From JACRFW01 sp964531745 (GTDB lineage Bacteria > Patescibacteriota > Patescibacteriia > Magasanikbacterales > GWA2-37-8): DNA of 19,042 bases. The notes under the pieces were generated by a model, which worked only from the letters and a program-made list of their open reading frames with translations, ran no database searches and was not told where the DNA came from. The stretch is taken from NCBI GenBank assembly GCA_964531745.1, contig CAZHFX010000017.1, forward strand, positions 1-19,042. Direction: 5' to 3'. Of the stretch, positions 5,737-14,163 are shown piece by piece (positions within the stretch are counted from its first letter, which is position 1; every line of letters begins with the position of its first letter). The position numbers were made by a program, and so were the translations under genes.

Positions 5737-7236
5737 ATGCTTTCCGACTATCAGCGGTATCGTTTGTATGAGATTTTGCCCGGTTTGAGCATTTGGCTGA
5801 CGATAATCATCGCCATCGTATTGAGTTTTACGCGTCCGTTGGTCATGATTTATATTATCATAATTTTTGATGTTTATTGGGTGTTGCGGGTGGCGTACTT
5901 TTCTTTATATATCATCGTTTCCTGGAGCCGTTTTCGCGCCGCCGTGAAAATTCATTGGTTTGAGCAACTGCAAAGAGAGTTTTCGGCGTGGGAGAAAAAG
6001 ATTAACGTGGTTTTCTTGCCGGTCTATAATGAGCCTTGGGGAGTGCTTCAGACTACGCTTGAAGCGCTCCGCCGTTCCAGCTATCCGGCGCGCCAGATAT
6101 ATGTCGTCATTTCTGGCGAAGAGCGCCAGGCAGAGCATTGGGCGGAGCTCAAACAGAAAATCAGCCAAGCTTATCAGGGGGTTTTCGCCGATGTCCTTCT
6201 TTATACGCACCCGCAGGGTTTGCCGGGCGAGATTCCCGGCAAAGGTTCAAACATTCATCACGCGGAAGAGCAGTTCAAATTATTTGCCGATGAGCATGGC
6301 TGGAGTTACAGCGACATCATTATTTCCGTGTTTGATGTTGATACGGTGGCGCACCCGGATTATCTGGCTCATTTAACCTGCCTGTATCTGCGCCACCCGC
6401 GCCCCACGCGCAGTTCTTTCCAGCCGGTGACGCTGTATAATAATAATTTGTGGGATTCACCGGCAGTATTGCGCATCATGGCGTTTGGCACTACCTTTTG
6501 GATGCTTTTCAGCCTCGCTCGTCTAGAGCATCTAGTGACATTTTCCTCGCACAGCATGAGTTTTCAGGCGGCCGTTGATTGCGGTTTTCACGCCAAAGAT
6601 ATTATCAGTGAAGATTCACGGATTTTTTTCCAGTGCTGGCTTCATTATGGCGGTGATTATGAAGTGACCCCGCTCTATGTGCCTGTCTCCATGGATACGG
6701 TTAGAGATGATCGCTGGTTCGTCAGTTTAAAAAATTTGTATTTACAACAACGCCGCTGGGCGTGGGGAACAGAGAATATCAGCTATCTCTTGTGGCAATT
6801 CCGCACGCACCCGGCCATTCGTCGGTGGGATAAAATCGTTATTTTATTTCACGAGTGGGAGGGCAAGTGGAGCTGGGCGGTGGTAACTATTCTTATCACC
6901 TTTCTCGGCCGGTTGCCGCTTTGGCTGGCCGACTCGGCCGTGCGCCAAAGCGCGCTTTTTTTTAACACGCCGCAAATTTTGGAAATTCTCATGCAACTGG
7001 CTATGGTCGGCCTGTTGGTTTCCACGGTGATGAGCATGCTTATTTTGCCACCGCGCCCGGCCGGACAACGCCGCCACAAATATCTTTATATGATTTTGCA
7101 GTGGCTGTTAGTGCCGGTGTCATTGTTTTTCTTTTCGTCTTTGCCTTGTCTGGACGCGGTAACGCATTTAATGTTTGGGCGGTATCTCGGATTTAATGTG
7201 TCCGCCAAAAAACGCGCCGCGTTGAAGCCGGCTTAA
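5737..7236 (+). CDS. Membrane glycosyltransferase, family 2 (processive, cellulose-synthase-like)
   Basis: A 499-residue inverting glycosyltransferase that probably polymerises or transfers a sugar to an envelope polysaccharide at the membrane. Two N-terminal membrane segments (about residues 13-35 and 36-63) precede the catalytic domain, which opens with NVVFLPVYNEPWGVL. The metal-binding DVD is at residues 200-202, the catalytic-base region SEDSR has E292 and D293, and the acceptor motif QQRRW is at 337-341 (QxxRW of processive enzymes). Several C-terminal hydrophobic helices follow (about 370-475). The ATG at 5737 is chosen over an upstream in-frame ATG at 5401, because the intervening translation is Arg/Pro-rich, overlaps the TsaB-like gene and has no family similarity. 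It sits next to the DUF4012 and mreB genes, suggesting envelope assembly. Confidence 0.9.
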   Translation: MLSDYQRYRLYEILPGLSIWLTIIIAIVLSFTRPLVMIYIIIIFDVYWVLRVAYFSLYIIVSWSRFRAAVKIHWFEQLQREFSAWEKKINVVFLPVYNEPWGVLQTTLEALRRSSYPARQIYVVISGEERQAEHWAELKQKISQAYQGVFADVLLYTHPQGLPGEIPGKGSNIHHAEEQFKLFADEHGWSYSDIIISVFDVDTVAHPDYLAHLTCLYLRHPRPTRSSFQPVTLYNNNLWDSPAVLRIMAFGTTFWMLFSLARLEHLVTFSSHSMSFQAAVDCGFHAKDIISEDSRIFFQCWLHYGGDYEVTPLYVPVSMDTVRDDRWFVSLKNLYLQQRRWAWGTENISYLLWQFRTHPAIRRWDKIVILFHEWEGKWSWAVVTILITFLGRLPLWLADSAVRQSALFFNTPQILEILMQLAMVGLLVSTVMSMLILPPRPAGQRRHKYLYMILQWLLVPVSLFFFSSLPCLDAVTHLMFGRYLGFNVSAKKRAALKPA

Positions 7237-7248
7237 CCAAGTTATTGT

Positions 7249-8685
7249 ATGACTGCGCGGAAGAAAATTTTTATTTTTGCCTCTGTTCTTATAGCGCTTA
7301 TTGGCCTGGCTGGTTTGGCTAAATTTTTAGCGACCGCGCCCTCCACGCGTCAGGCTGTATTCAACCGGGCCGCGCAGACCTTGGCGCCGGCCGCCGTTTC
7401 GGACGGAGCCGCTCTCTTTCCGGCCATGCTTGGTTTTTTAAAAACCCGCACCTATCTGGTTTTATTTTTGAATAATACTGAACTCCGGCCGGGCGGCGGT
7501 TTCATCGGCGCCTACTCGGTGGTAAAAGTCTCCCGGGGAATTCCGTCAATTTTAACTGTCGCCGGCACCGAGGTTATTGACAATCGGGCGAAAGATAAAT
7601 ATTTTTTGCCGCCGCCGCCGCCGCTTAAAAAATATTTGTTAATTGACAGGTGGCAGTTGCGCGACAGCAATTGGTCGCCGGATTTTGCCGAGTCGGCTTC
7701 CACATCGCTTGCTCTCTTTCGTTTGGAAGGCGGGGTGGCCGGCAACGAAATTGACGCGGTGGTTGGCTTAACGCCGACGGTTTTGGAAAAACTGTTGGCG
7801 ATAACCGGCCCCATTACAGTTGCCGGGCGGGAATTTACCGCGGAGAACGCGGTGGAAAAATTAGAATATGAAGTAGAATACGGGTACGCTAAACGCGGGC
7901 AAGCTTTCAGCGAGCGCAAGAAAATTTTAGATGATTTGGTGCGCGCTCTAGCCCGCCGGGTGGTCGCCGGCTCCGCCTTTCATTGGTCGGAATATAGCGC
8001 GCTCGCATCCGCGCTTTTGAAGGAGAAACACATTGTCGTCTATTCAGCCTCTCCCGCCGAAGAAACGGCTTTGCTCGCTCAAGGCTGGAGCGGAACGATG
8101 CGTCAAAATACAGCGGACTATCTTCTATGGGCCGACGCCAACCTAGGCGCCCTCAAGACGGATGCCGTTATTGATCGCGCTCTTTCATATACCTTTGTTC
8201 CGACATCCGCTGGCATCCGCGCGACCGTTGCTATGACCTATAACAATCGGGGAGCTTTTACTTGGCGCACCAGCCGCTATCGTAACTATGCGCGGGTGTT
8301 CGTGCCTCTGGGGAGCGCGCTCGTTTCATCTGCCGGCGCGATGGAAACAGACCGTAGCGCTAAACCCGGAGCGGTTGATGAGGGAGTTGATAACGGCCGG
8401 CAGTGGTTTGGAGCATTTATTGCCGTGGAGCCCGGTAGAACCGGCACGCTCTCTTTTACTTATGATTTGCCCGCCGTGGTAGTCGCCGCTATCCGCGCCG
8501 GGCGCTATGAATTGCTCGCGCAAAAACAAATCGGCACGCTTTCGCCGCGATTGACATTGCGTCTAGATTTTGGTAAACCAGTACGGGGCGCCGCCCCCGG
8601 CGAAGGGCCGGCCAAGCACGGAGACACCTTATACGACCTCGCGACCGATTTAAAAACCGATCGAGAATTTTCAGTGTCATTGTAA
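7249..8685 (+). CDS. DUF4012 domain protein, membrane-anchored
   Basis: A 478-residue protein with an N-terminal membrane anchor (about residues 5-29) and an outside domain with the DUF4012 hallmark NNTELRPGGGFIGAY starting at residue 75, followed by RDSNWSPDFAESASTSLALF and VVGLTPTVLEKLLAITGPI. DUF4012 proteins resemble the LytR-CpsA-Psr group in general architecture and are frequent beside glycosyltransferases in CPR and Gram-positive genomes. A role in surface polysaccharide attachment is inference. Residues 121-125 are five prolines, all encoded by CCG. The gene lies 12 bp after the family 2 glycosyltransferase and 17 bp before mreB, so it is very likely co-transcribed. Confidence 0.9.
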   Translation: MTARKKIFIFASVLIALIGLAGLAKFLATAPSTRQAVFNRAAQTLAPAAVSDGAALFPAMLGFLKTRTYLVLFLNNTELRPGGGFIGAYSVVKVSRGIPSILTVAGTEVIDNRAKDKYFLPPPPPLKKYLLIDRWQLRDSNWSPDFAESASTSLALFRLEGGVAGNEIDAVVGLTPTVLEKLLAITGPITVAGREFTAENAVEKLEYEVEYGYAKRGQAFSERKKILDDLVRALARRVVAGSAFHWSEYSALASALLKEKHIVVYSASPAEETALLAQGWSGTMRQNTADYLLWADANLGALKTDAVIDRALSYTFVPTSAGIRATVAMTYNNRGAFTWRTSRYRNYARVFVPLGSALVSSAGAMETDRSAKPGAVDEGVDNGRQWFGAFIAVEPGRTGTLSFTYDLPAVVVAAIRAGRYELLAQKQIGTLSPRLTLRLDFGKPVRGAAPGEGPAKHGDTLYDLATDLKTDREFSVSL

Positions 8686-8702
8686 TTTGTAGCGAACGTA
8701 TT

Positions 8703-9710
8703 ATGTTTATCAAAAAAATCGGCATTGATTTGGGCACTACGAATGTGCTCGTTTATGTTCCGAAAAAAGGGATTGTGGTAAATGAGCCGTCGGTGGTGGC
8801 GATTTCCAAGGCCGATGGTAAAGTATTGGCTGTCGGCCTGGAAGCCAAAGACATGATCGGCCGCACGCCCGACACCATCATCGCCGAACGGCCGCTTAAA
8901 GATGGCGTTATCGCGAGTTATCACACCACCGAGGCGATGATCCGTTATTTTATCAACAAGGCTATGGGCGGCGTGCGTTTGTTCCGTCCCGAGGTGATGG
9001 TGGCCGTGCCAGGCGGCATTAACTCTACCGAGCGCCGCGCCGTGATAGACGCCACCATCGCCGCTGGCGCCCGCGCCGCGTATATCATCAAAGAACCCAT
9101 AGTCGCCGCCATTGGCGCTGATATTCCAATCGGCGCGGCTTCCGGGCATATGATTATAGACATCGGCGGCGGCACGGCGGAAATAGCTGTTATTTCGCTG
9201 GGCGGCATCGTGTCGTCCGGTTCAGTCCGGGTCGGCGGCACCAAATTTGATCGATCGGTCGTTGAATATATCCGCCATAAATATAATCTCGCTATTGGCG
9301 AACGCAGCGCCGAGGAGATTAAAATTAGCGTCGGATCGGCTATGTTTATGGAAAAGCCGCTCATTATGGAAATAAAGGGACGCGACATGGTTACGGGTTT
9401 GCCGCGTATTTTATCAGTGAACTCCGACGATACTACCGAAGCGCTCCAGCATGATTTGGAACTGTTGGTAAGCACTATTAAAGAAGTTTTGCACCAAACG
9501 CCGCCAGAATTGTCGGCCGATGTGATGGATAAAGGCATTATTCTCTCCGGCGGCTCGGCGCTTCTGCGCAATCTTGACGAGCTTATCGCCCAGGCCACCG
9601 GCGTGCCGACTTATGTGGCGGAAGAGCCGCTCTTATGCGTCATCAAAGGCACCGGCATCGCGCTGGAAAATTTGGATAGCTATAAGCGCAGTATTTTGGC
9701 TACCAAATAA
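8703..9710 (+). CDS. mreB: Rod shape-determining protein MreB (actin-like)
   Basis: Bacterial actin that polymerises on the inner face of the membrane and guides cell wall synthesis. All nucleotide-binding signatures are present: phosphate-1 IGIDLGTTNVLVYV at the N-terminus, IIDIGGGTAEIAVISLGGIV (phosphate-2) near residue 150, SVRVGGTKFDRSVVEYIR, and the adenosine motif GIILSGGSALLRNLDELI near residue 280. At 335 residues the length is normal. The N-terminal FIKK before the core is a short membrane-contacting end. mreC and mreD do not follow; instead a glycosyltransferase starts one base after the stop, and glycosyltransferase and DUF4012 genes precede it. Confidence 0.97.
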   Translation: MFIKKIGIDLGTTNVLVYVPKKGIVVNEPSVVAISKADGKVLAVGLEAKDMIGRTPDTIIAERPLKDGVIASYHTTEAMIRYFINKAMGGVRLFRPEVMVAVPGGINSTERRAVIDATIAAGARAAYIIKEPIVAAIGADIPIGAASGHMIIDIGGGTAEIAVISLGGIVSSGSVRVGGTKFDRSVVEYIRHKYNLAIGERSAEEIKISVGSAMFMEKPLIMEIKGRDMVTGLPRILSVNSDDTTEALQHDLELLVSTIKEVLHQTPPELSADVMDKGIILSGGSALLRNLDELIAQATGVPTYVAEEPLLCVIKGTGIALENLDSYKRSILATK

Positions 9711-9711
9711 T

Positions 9712-10830
9712 ATGGTCATCGGCATTGAAGCGGCGCACGCGAATAAATCCAATCGCACCGGCGTTGAAGAGTATTGTTTTCAAATTATTCAAGAGTTCAA
9801 AACTATAATCCCGGCTGGCGTCCGGGTTATTTTGTATTCAAATGAACCGCTCCGGAATGGGTTGGAAATTATGCCGGGCAACTGGGAAGTGAAAGTGCTT
9901 CGCTGGCCGTTCAAAAAACTTTGGAGCCAGACGCGGCTGGCGTGGGAGCTGTTATTTCATCCGCTGGATATTTTTTTTGCGCCCAGCCAGCTTATTCCGT
10001 TCGTTGCTTATCCAAAAACCGTTGCTATGATTCACGACAGCGCTTTTGCGGTTTGCCCCGGAGTGTATCGTTTTTGGGGGCGGCAATATCTGCGTTTGAT
10101 GAATTGGCTAATCATAAAAAAAACCGCGCGCTTGATTACGTCCTCGTCATTTAACAAAACCGAATTAGAAAAATTGTACGGCCGCTCGGCGGCGGAGAAG
10201 ACCGCAGTTATACCGCTTGGTTTTGATCGCCGTCGTTTTTGTTCCGGCGCCGTTTTGGAGAGCGAAGCGCTCGCCAAAAATTACGGCCTCTCTAAGCCGT
10301 TCATCATGACCACCGGACGGCTGGAGGCCAAAAAAAATCCCCGCCGTCTCGTTGAGGCTTTTGATCTGGTTAAAAAACAGCATGATATCCAGCTTGTCCT
10401 CGTGGGCAAACCAGGGTTTGGCTATGAGGCGGTTTCAGAGGCTATCAAACAAAGCCCGCACAAAAAAGATATTATTATTCTTGGCTATGTGCCCGGAGAA
10501 TTTTTAGCTCTGCTCGTTGGGAGCGCTGAAATTTTTGTTTTTCCGTCAGCCTACGAGGGTTTTGGCATCCCTGTTCTAGAAGCTATGGCCGCGGGCGCAC
10601 CCGTGGTAGCCAGTCGCGTTGGGCCTCTGCCGGAAGTCGCCGGCTCGTCTGCGCGTTACTTTGACCCGAGCGACGCGGCCGATTTAGCGCGGGCGATCAA
10701 CGCGTTGCTGGAAAATAACAGCGAGCGGGAAAAACTCCGATCGCTTGGCTATGAACGCGCATCGCTGTTTTCCTGGGAGAAAACAGCCGCCGCCACCTGG
10801 GCCGAGATTGTCAAAGTATCCAAGAGTTGA
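9712..10830 (+). CDS. Glycosyltransferase, GT-B fold, family 4 type
   Basis: A 372-residue retaining glycosyltransferase for an envelope glycan or lipid-linked sugar; donor and acceptor are unknown. The N-terminal domain starts IGIEAAHANKSNRTGVEEY with the glycine-containing loop. The C-terminal domain has TGRLEAKKNPRRLVEAFDLV, LVLVGKPGFGYE and the EX7E motif (E282 in YEGFGIPVLEAM and E290), followed by GAPVVASRVGPLPEVAG, all diagnostic of GT4 enzymes. The ATG at 9712 begins one base after the mreB stop, so translational coupling is likely. A longer in-frame reading from 9574 lies inside mreB and is rejected. The stop is TGA, showing that UGA is not recoded here. Confidence 0.93.
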   Translation: MVIGIEAAHANKSNRTGVEEYCFQIIQEFKTIIPAGVRVILYSNEPLRNGLEIMPGNWEVKVLRWPFKKLWSQTRLAWELLFHPLDIFFAPSQLIPFVAYPKTVAMIHDSAFAVCPGVYRFWGRQYLRLMNWLIIKKTARLITSSSFNKTELEKLYGRSAAEKTAVIPLGFDRRRFCSGAVLESEALAKNYGLSKPFIMTTGRLEAKKNPRRLVEAFDLVKKQHDIQLVLVGKPGFGYEAVSEAIKQSPHKKDIIILGYVPGEFLALLVGSAEIFVFPSAYEGFGIPVLEAMAAGAPVVASRVGPLPEVAGSSARYFDPSDAADLARAINALLENNSEREKLRSLGYERASLFSWEKTAAATWAEIVKVSKS

Positions 10831-10836
10831 TATACT
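10808..10836 (+). promoter_or_regulatory. Internal promoter before holB
   Basis: TTGTCA at 10808-10813 and TATACT at 10831-10836 are exactly 17 bp apart, spanning the end of the glycosyltransferase gene. The start would be near 10843, which favours the GTG at 10871 (about 28-nt leader) as the holB start. It matches the spacing and -10 sequence of the promoter at 4637-4665. Confidence 0.6.
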
Positions 10837-10870
10837 GGTTATATTGATAGTCCCTTTAGTTAATCAGCCT

Positions 10871-11812
10871 GTGATTATCGGCCATCATCGTCTTCTTGCT
10901 TTTTTTGAGGATGCCGTTAAGAACGGCTCTTTAAGCCACGCCTATTGTTTCTCGGGGCCGAACGGTGTGGGAAAACGCGCGGTGGCTCGCCATATCGCCG
11001 CCAAGCTTTTAGGCGTTGCCGAGGCCAAATTAGAGCGGCATCCGGATTTCTATTATGTGGAACGCGTGGTCAACGAGAAGACCGGCAAGCTGAACAAAGA
11101 TTTTTCCGTTGATCAGGTGCGGGCGTTGCGCGCGCATCTGGGGCAGACCAGCTGGTCGGGCGGGTATCAGGCGGCGATTCTTGACGACGCCGAACTTCTA
11201 AATGAAAGTTCGGGAAACGCGCTCCTAAAAACGTTAGAGGAACCGCCGGAAAAAAGCGTTTTGTTCCTTCTCACCAATGACGACCAAAAATTATTGCCGA
11301 CTATTCGTTCGCGCGCGCAGATTTTTTATTTGCCTCCGCTTCCGGAGAGCGAATTGATCGCCGGGCTCTCTGCCGCCGGGTTTCCAGAGCTGAGAGCTAA
11401 AAAAGCCGCGCTGGCGGCGGTTTTTTGCCCGGGGCGGGCGTTGGCGCTGCTCCAAGACGATGGAGCGTTTGAAGCGCATTTCGCCGAGGTGGAGCGTTGC
11501 CGTTCGCTGGTGGGTGCGCCATTTTACGTGAAACTTAAATTGGTAGATAATGCTTTTGGCGACAAAGAAGACGCCGAACGCGGTCGGGAGAAATTGCGGA
11601 AAATTCTTGATATTTGGATAAGTTGTTGGCGCGAGGCGCTGTTACAAAAAAATCAGATTACCGCGGGGCGGGGGTGGCCGGAAGGGAAATTGGCCTCTCT
11701 CGCCGGAAGCGATATCGCTCGGGTCATTGATTCATTTATGGAAGCGAAAGTTCTTTTGAAGCGCAACATCCATCCCCGCCTGTTGGTGGAGCGCGCCATT
11801 CTCCCTTTATAA
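10871..11812 (+). CDS. holB: DNA polymerase III delta' subunit (clamp loader)
   Basis: Part of the clamp loader that places the beta sliding clamp on DNA. Motifs: IIGHHRLLAFFEDAVKNG, SHAYCFSGPNGVGKRAVA (Walker A-like, K35 followed by R instead of S/T), ILDDAELLNESSGNALLKTLEEPPEKSVLFLLTN (here split: DDAELL and NALLKTLEEPP) and TIRSRAQIFYLPPL, the SRC-type motif. The zinc-binding cysteine module that normally follows Walker A is missing. The 313-aa start at GTG 10871 is chosen for its T at -1 and its fit to the promoter upstream; a TTG at 10844 (322 aa) is the alternative. The C-terminal collar domain (about 200-313) is divergent. Confidence 0.88.
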   Translation: MIIGHHRLLAFFEDAVKNGSLSHAYCFSGPNGVGKRAVARHIAAKLLGVAEAKLERHPDFYYVERVVNEKTGKLNKDFSVDQVRALRAHLGQTSWSGGYQAAILDDAELLNESSGNALLKTLEEPPEKSVLFLLTNDDQKLLPTIRSRAQIFYLPPLPESELIAGLSAAGFPELRAKKAALAAVFCPGRALALLQDDGAFEAHFAEVERCRSLVGAPFYVKLKLVDNAFGDKEDAERGREKLRKILDIWISCWREALLQKNQITAGRGWPEGKLASLAGSDIARVIDSFMEAKVLLKRNIHPRLLVERAILPL

Positions 11813-11826
11813 ATTTTTTAAATACT

Positions 11827-12912
11827 ATGTCAAAAAAATTGTTTTTTCTCTCCACGCTGGCTATTCCCTCCACGCGCGGCGCGGGCTGTGGCGGTTTTGG
11901 CGGTTCATCGGCTCCCGCCGGCCCCATGGGAGTATTTCGCTCCACCGACAAGGGCGATAGCTGGCAACAAAGCAACGTGTTTCCCACCACGCAAGGGGTG
12001 AAAAGTCTGGCTGGGGTAAAAGTGTACCGAATTTTTACCGACCCGAGCGACCCCAACGCTCTTTATCTCGCCACTCGCGGCCAGGGTCTTTACTATAGCT
12101 ATGACAAAGGCAGTAGTTGGCAGGTGGCCGCCGCCATGCAAGGCCGCTACATCTACGCGTTGGCCGTTGACCCGACCGACAAATGCACTATTCTCGTCAG
12201 TGATGGCGCCAATATATTTAGAACCAACGATTGCAGCCGCACCTGGAAGACGGTGTATACGGAACAGCGCGGCCAGCGCATTGTGGCACTCGGCTTTGAC
12301 TATAGCAAGCGCGCCACTGTCTACGCGGCCCTCTTTGGCGGTCAGATTTTGGAAAGTTTGAACGGCGGCGATGGCTGGCGCGCCATCAAGACGTTCAAAG
12401 CTAATTTACAATTTCTAGCCACCGATCCCTTGACGCCCGGGCGCATCTATGTGGCTGGCGCCGATAGCGGCTTTATTCGCTCGGATGATGGCGGGCGCAC
12501 CTGGGTCAGCCTAAGTCGCAGTTTACAGAGTTTCAATGAAAGCCTTTATTTCTATCGTTTGGTACTGCATCCCAGCAAGAAAAATACTCTCTATTGGATT
12601 TCTAAATATGGCATTTTGTATTCAGAAGACGCCGGCGACAGCTGGACTGATGTTAAACTTTTGAGTCCGCCTGGCAGTGTGAATATTTATGCCTTTGCCG
12701 TGAATCCTTCCAACGCGAAAGAAATGTACTATGTCGGCACGGTGCTGGGCGAGAATACAGCCAGTCGTTCTACTTTTTATAAAACCACCGATGGCGGCAA
12801 TAACTGGGTGACTAAAAAATTACCCACTAATACCATTCCCGTCAGCATGGTTATTCATCCCACCGAAACAGGCACCTTGTTTATGGGTTTCACTATTCCT
12901 GATAAAAAATAA
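11827..12912 (+). CDS. Exported seven-Asp-box beta-propeller protein (sortilin/BNR-like)
   Basis: A 361-residue protein with seven Asp-box motifs (S/T-x-D-x-G-x-x-W): STDKGDSW (residues 39-46), SYDKGSSW, the degenerate TNDCSRTW, SLNGGDGW, SDDGGRTW, SEDAGDSW and TTDGGNNW. Between them run blade sequences such as IFTDPSDPNALYLAT and LAVDPTDKCTILVS. This is the architecture of VPS10/sortilin-like and photosynthesis-system-assembly-like propellers. The N-terminus (KKLFFLSTLAIPS) is a short hydrophobic stretch followed by GAGC at residues 18-21, a poor but possible lipobox with Cys21 as the anchor. I infer a surface propeller for protein or glycan binding; no enzymatic residue set is evident. It starts 14 bp after holB and ends 5 bp before frr. 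Confidence 0.82.
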   Translation: MSKKLFFLSTLAIPSTRGAGCGGFGGSSAPAGPMGVFRSTDKGDSWQQSNVFPTTQGVKSLAGVKVYRIFTDPSDPNALYLATRGQGLYYSYDKGSSWQVAAAMQGRYIYALAVDPTDKCTILVSDGANIFRTNDCSRTWKTVYTEQRGQRIVALGFDYSKRATVYAALFGGQILESLNGGDGWRAIKTFKANLQFLATDPLTPGRIYVAGADSGFIRSDDGGRTWVSLSRSLQSFNESLYFYRLVLHPSKKNTLYWISKYGILYSEDAGDSWTDVKLLSPPGSVNIYAFAVNPSNAKEMYYVGTVLGENTASRSTFYKTTDGGNNWVTKKLPTNTIPVSMVIHPTETGTLFMGFTIPDKK

Positions 12913-12917
12913 GTTAT

Positions 12918-13466
12918 ATGAATATCGTTGATTTCAAAGGAGAATTCGCCAAGGTTATTGAATTTCTCAAAGGCGACATCACTCAGTTGCGCACCGGCCG
13001 AGCCACCACCGCCATGCTTGACGCTATCACGGTGGAAGCCTATGGCGGCCGCCAGCCGCTCAAGGCCGTGGGCACTATCATGGTGGCCGACCCCAAGACG
13101 CTCACCATTGAGCCGTGGGATAAAAGTTTGCTGGGAGCCGTAGAAAAAGGAGTTCGCGATTCCGGTCTGGGCGTGAATCCGGTCAACGATGGCCGGCTGA
13201 TTCGTTTGAATTTGCCCGAGCTCACCTCCGAGCGCCGCCAAGAGCTTATTAAAGTGCTTCATCAGAAATTAGAACAGGCCCGCATTTCGGCGCGAAAAAT
13301 TCGCGAAGATGTTCGCGCTCTTATCGCCGCCGAAGAGAAAGATAAATCCATCAGCGAGGATGAGAAGTTCCGTTTGCAAGAGGACTTGGAAAAACTGGTG
13401 AAGGGCTACAATGAAGAAATTCAAAAAATAGGGGAAAGCAAGGAAAAGGAAATAATGGCGGTGTAG
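12918..13466 (+). CDS. frr: Ribosome recycling factor
   Basis: Splits the post-termination ribosome together with EF-G. The 182-residue length is normal. Signatures: QLRTGRATTAMLDAITVEAY in helix 1 and the turn, TIMVADPKTLTIEPWDKSLL, the highly conserved NPVNDGRLIRLNLPELTSER, and the C-terminal helices with ARISARKIREDVRA. In many bacteria frr follows pyrH in the rpsB-tsf-pyrH-frr group; here it lies nearly 12 kb from pyrH between two predicted exported proteins. It begins 5 bp after the propeller gene without a ribosome binding site. Confidence 0.97.
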   Translation: MNIVDFKGEFAKVIEFLKGDITQLRTGRATTAMLDAITVEAYGGRQPLKAVGTIMVADPKTLTIEPWDKSLLGAVEKGVRDSGLGVNPVNDGRLIRLNLPELTSERRQELIKVLHQKLEQARISARKIREDVRALIAAEEKDKSISEDEKFRLQEDLEKLVKGYNEEIQKIGESKEKEIMAV

Positions 13467-13514
13467 CGAATGCCGCGGAATGTTTGTCAGATATTAAAAT
13501 TAGATAATTGCGTT

Positions 13515-14129
13515 ATGAAAAAATTATTAGTGGCGGGCGCGGCTGTTATTTTTATTTTTGCCTCAGCGCCGCCGGCTGAAGCGTATTTTTGGTCCAATTG
13601 GTTTAAGAAACAGGCGCCGGCCGCGGAGAAAAAATCGGTCGTGAACGTCAAGGAAGCGGAGCGGAAAATAAAAATTTTGGAGCAGGTGGTTAGCGGCCAG
13701 TTTTTGGGCAACCCAAATATCAGCGTTTCTTTCGCCCAGGAAGAAATCAACCAGGCGGTTTTGCCGCTGATGGAAAAATATTTACGAAATTTTGTGGACC
13801 AGCAGAGCCAGGGCGTTCAAGCCAAAATTACCGATATTACTTTGGGCGCGGGTTCGTTGGAAGTGAGCGGCTCGGCCAGTCAGCCGATTAAATCCAAAAC
13901 CACTGTTGGTTTGGGGCTAAAAGTTTACCAAGGCAAATTGGCGCTCCAAATCCAAAAAGTAAAAATCGGCTGGTTTATTTTGCCGCAGGCGGTTATTAAT
14001 AAAGGTATGGAAAGGTTCAATATCAAACCGGAAAATCTGGTTTTTCCTCTGCCTAATTTTACTCTTACGGAATTAAAAATAGGAAATGGGGAAATTAGCA
14101 TTGGGGGGAAATACGCGAAAAGAAAATAG
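13515..14129 (+). CDS. Secreted protein resembling YpmS/DUF2140 lipid-binding-type domains
   Basis: A 204-residue protein with a clear signal peptide: MKKLLVAGAAVIFIFASAPP, with cleavage probably after AEA (residues 21-23). The mature part contains SVSFAQEEINQAVLPLMEKY, repeated beta-strand segments (ITLGAGSLEVSGSA, GLGLKVYQGKLALQIQKVKI) and the ending GWFILPQAVINKGMERFNI then TELKIGNGEISIGG. This order, a helix that inserts followed by strands and a P-x-x-x-I segment, recalls the YpmS (DUF2140) group of Gram-positive exported proteins, with some likeness to LmeA-type TULIP folds. The match is by eye and tentative. The ATG at 13515 is preferred to 13470 because it begins the signal peptide and has T at -1. 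Confidence 0.7.
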   Translation: MKKLLVAGAAVIFIFASAPPAEAYFWSNWFKKQAPAAEKKSVVNVKEAERKIKILEQVVSGQFLGNPNISVSFAQEEINQAVLPLMEKYLRNFVDQQSQGVQAKITDITLGAGSLEVSGSASQPIKSKTTVGLGLKVYQGKLALQIQKVKIGWFILPQAVINKGMERFNIKPENLVFPLPNFTLTELKIGNGEISIGGKYAKRK

Positions 14130-14138
14130 TTAAAGCGT

Positions 14139-14147
14139 TGCTAAAAT
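14139..14147 (+). promoter_or_regulatory. Possible extended -10 promoter before glyS
   Basis: TG at 14139-14140, one base, then TAAAAT at 14142-14147 forms an extended -10 element without a recognisable -35. A start near 14154 would leave only about 10 nt before the glycyl-tRNA synthetase ATG. Weak evidence. Confidence 0.3.
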
Positions 14148-14163
14148 AATTTCACCATCTACT

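Noticed and set aside
8505..9598. Two open frames of 214 and 217 aa on the minus strand
   Set aside because: Both lie antisense to mreB and the end of the DUF4012 gene and have low-complexity translations.
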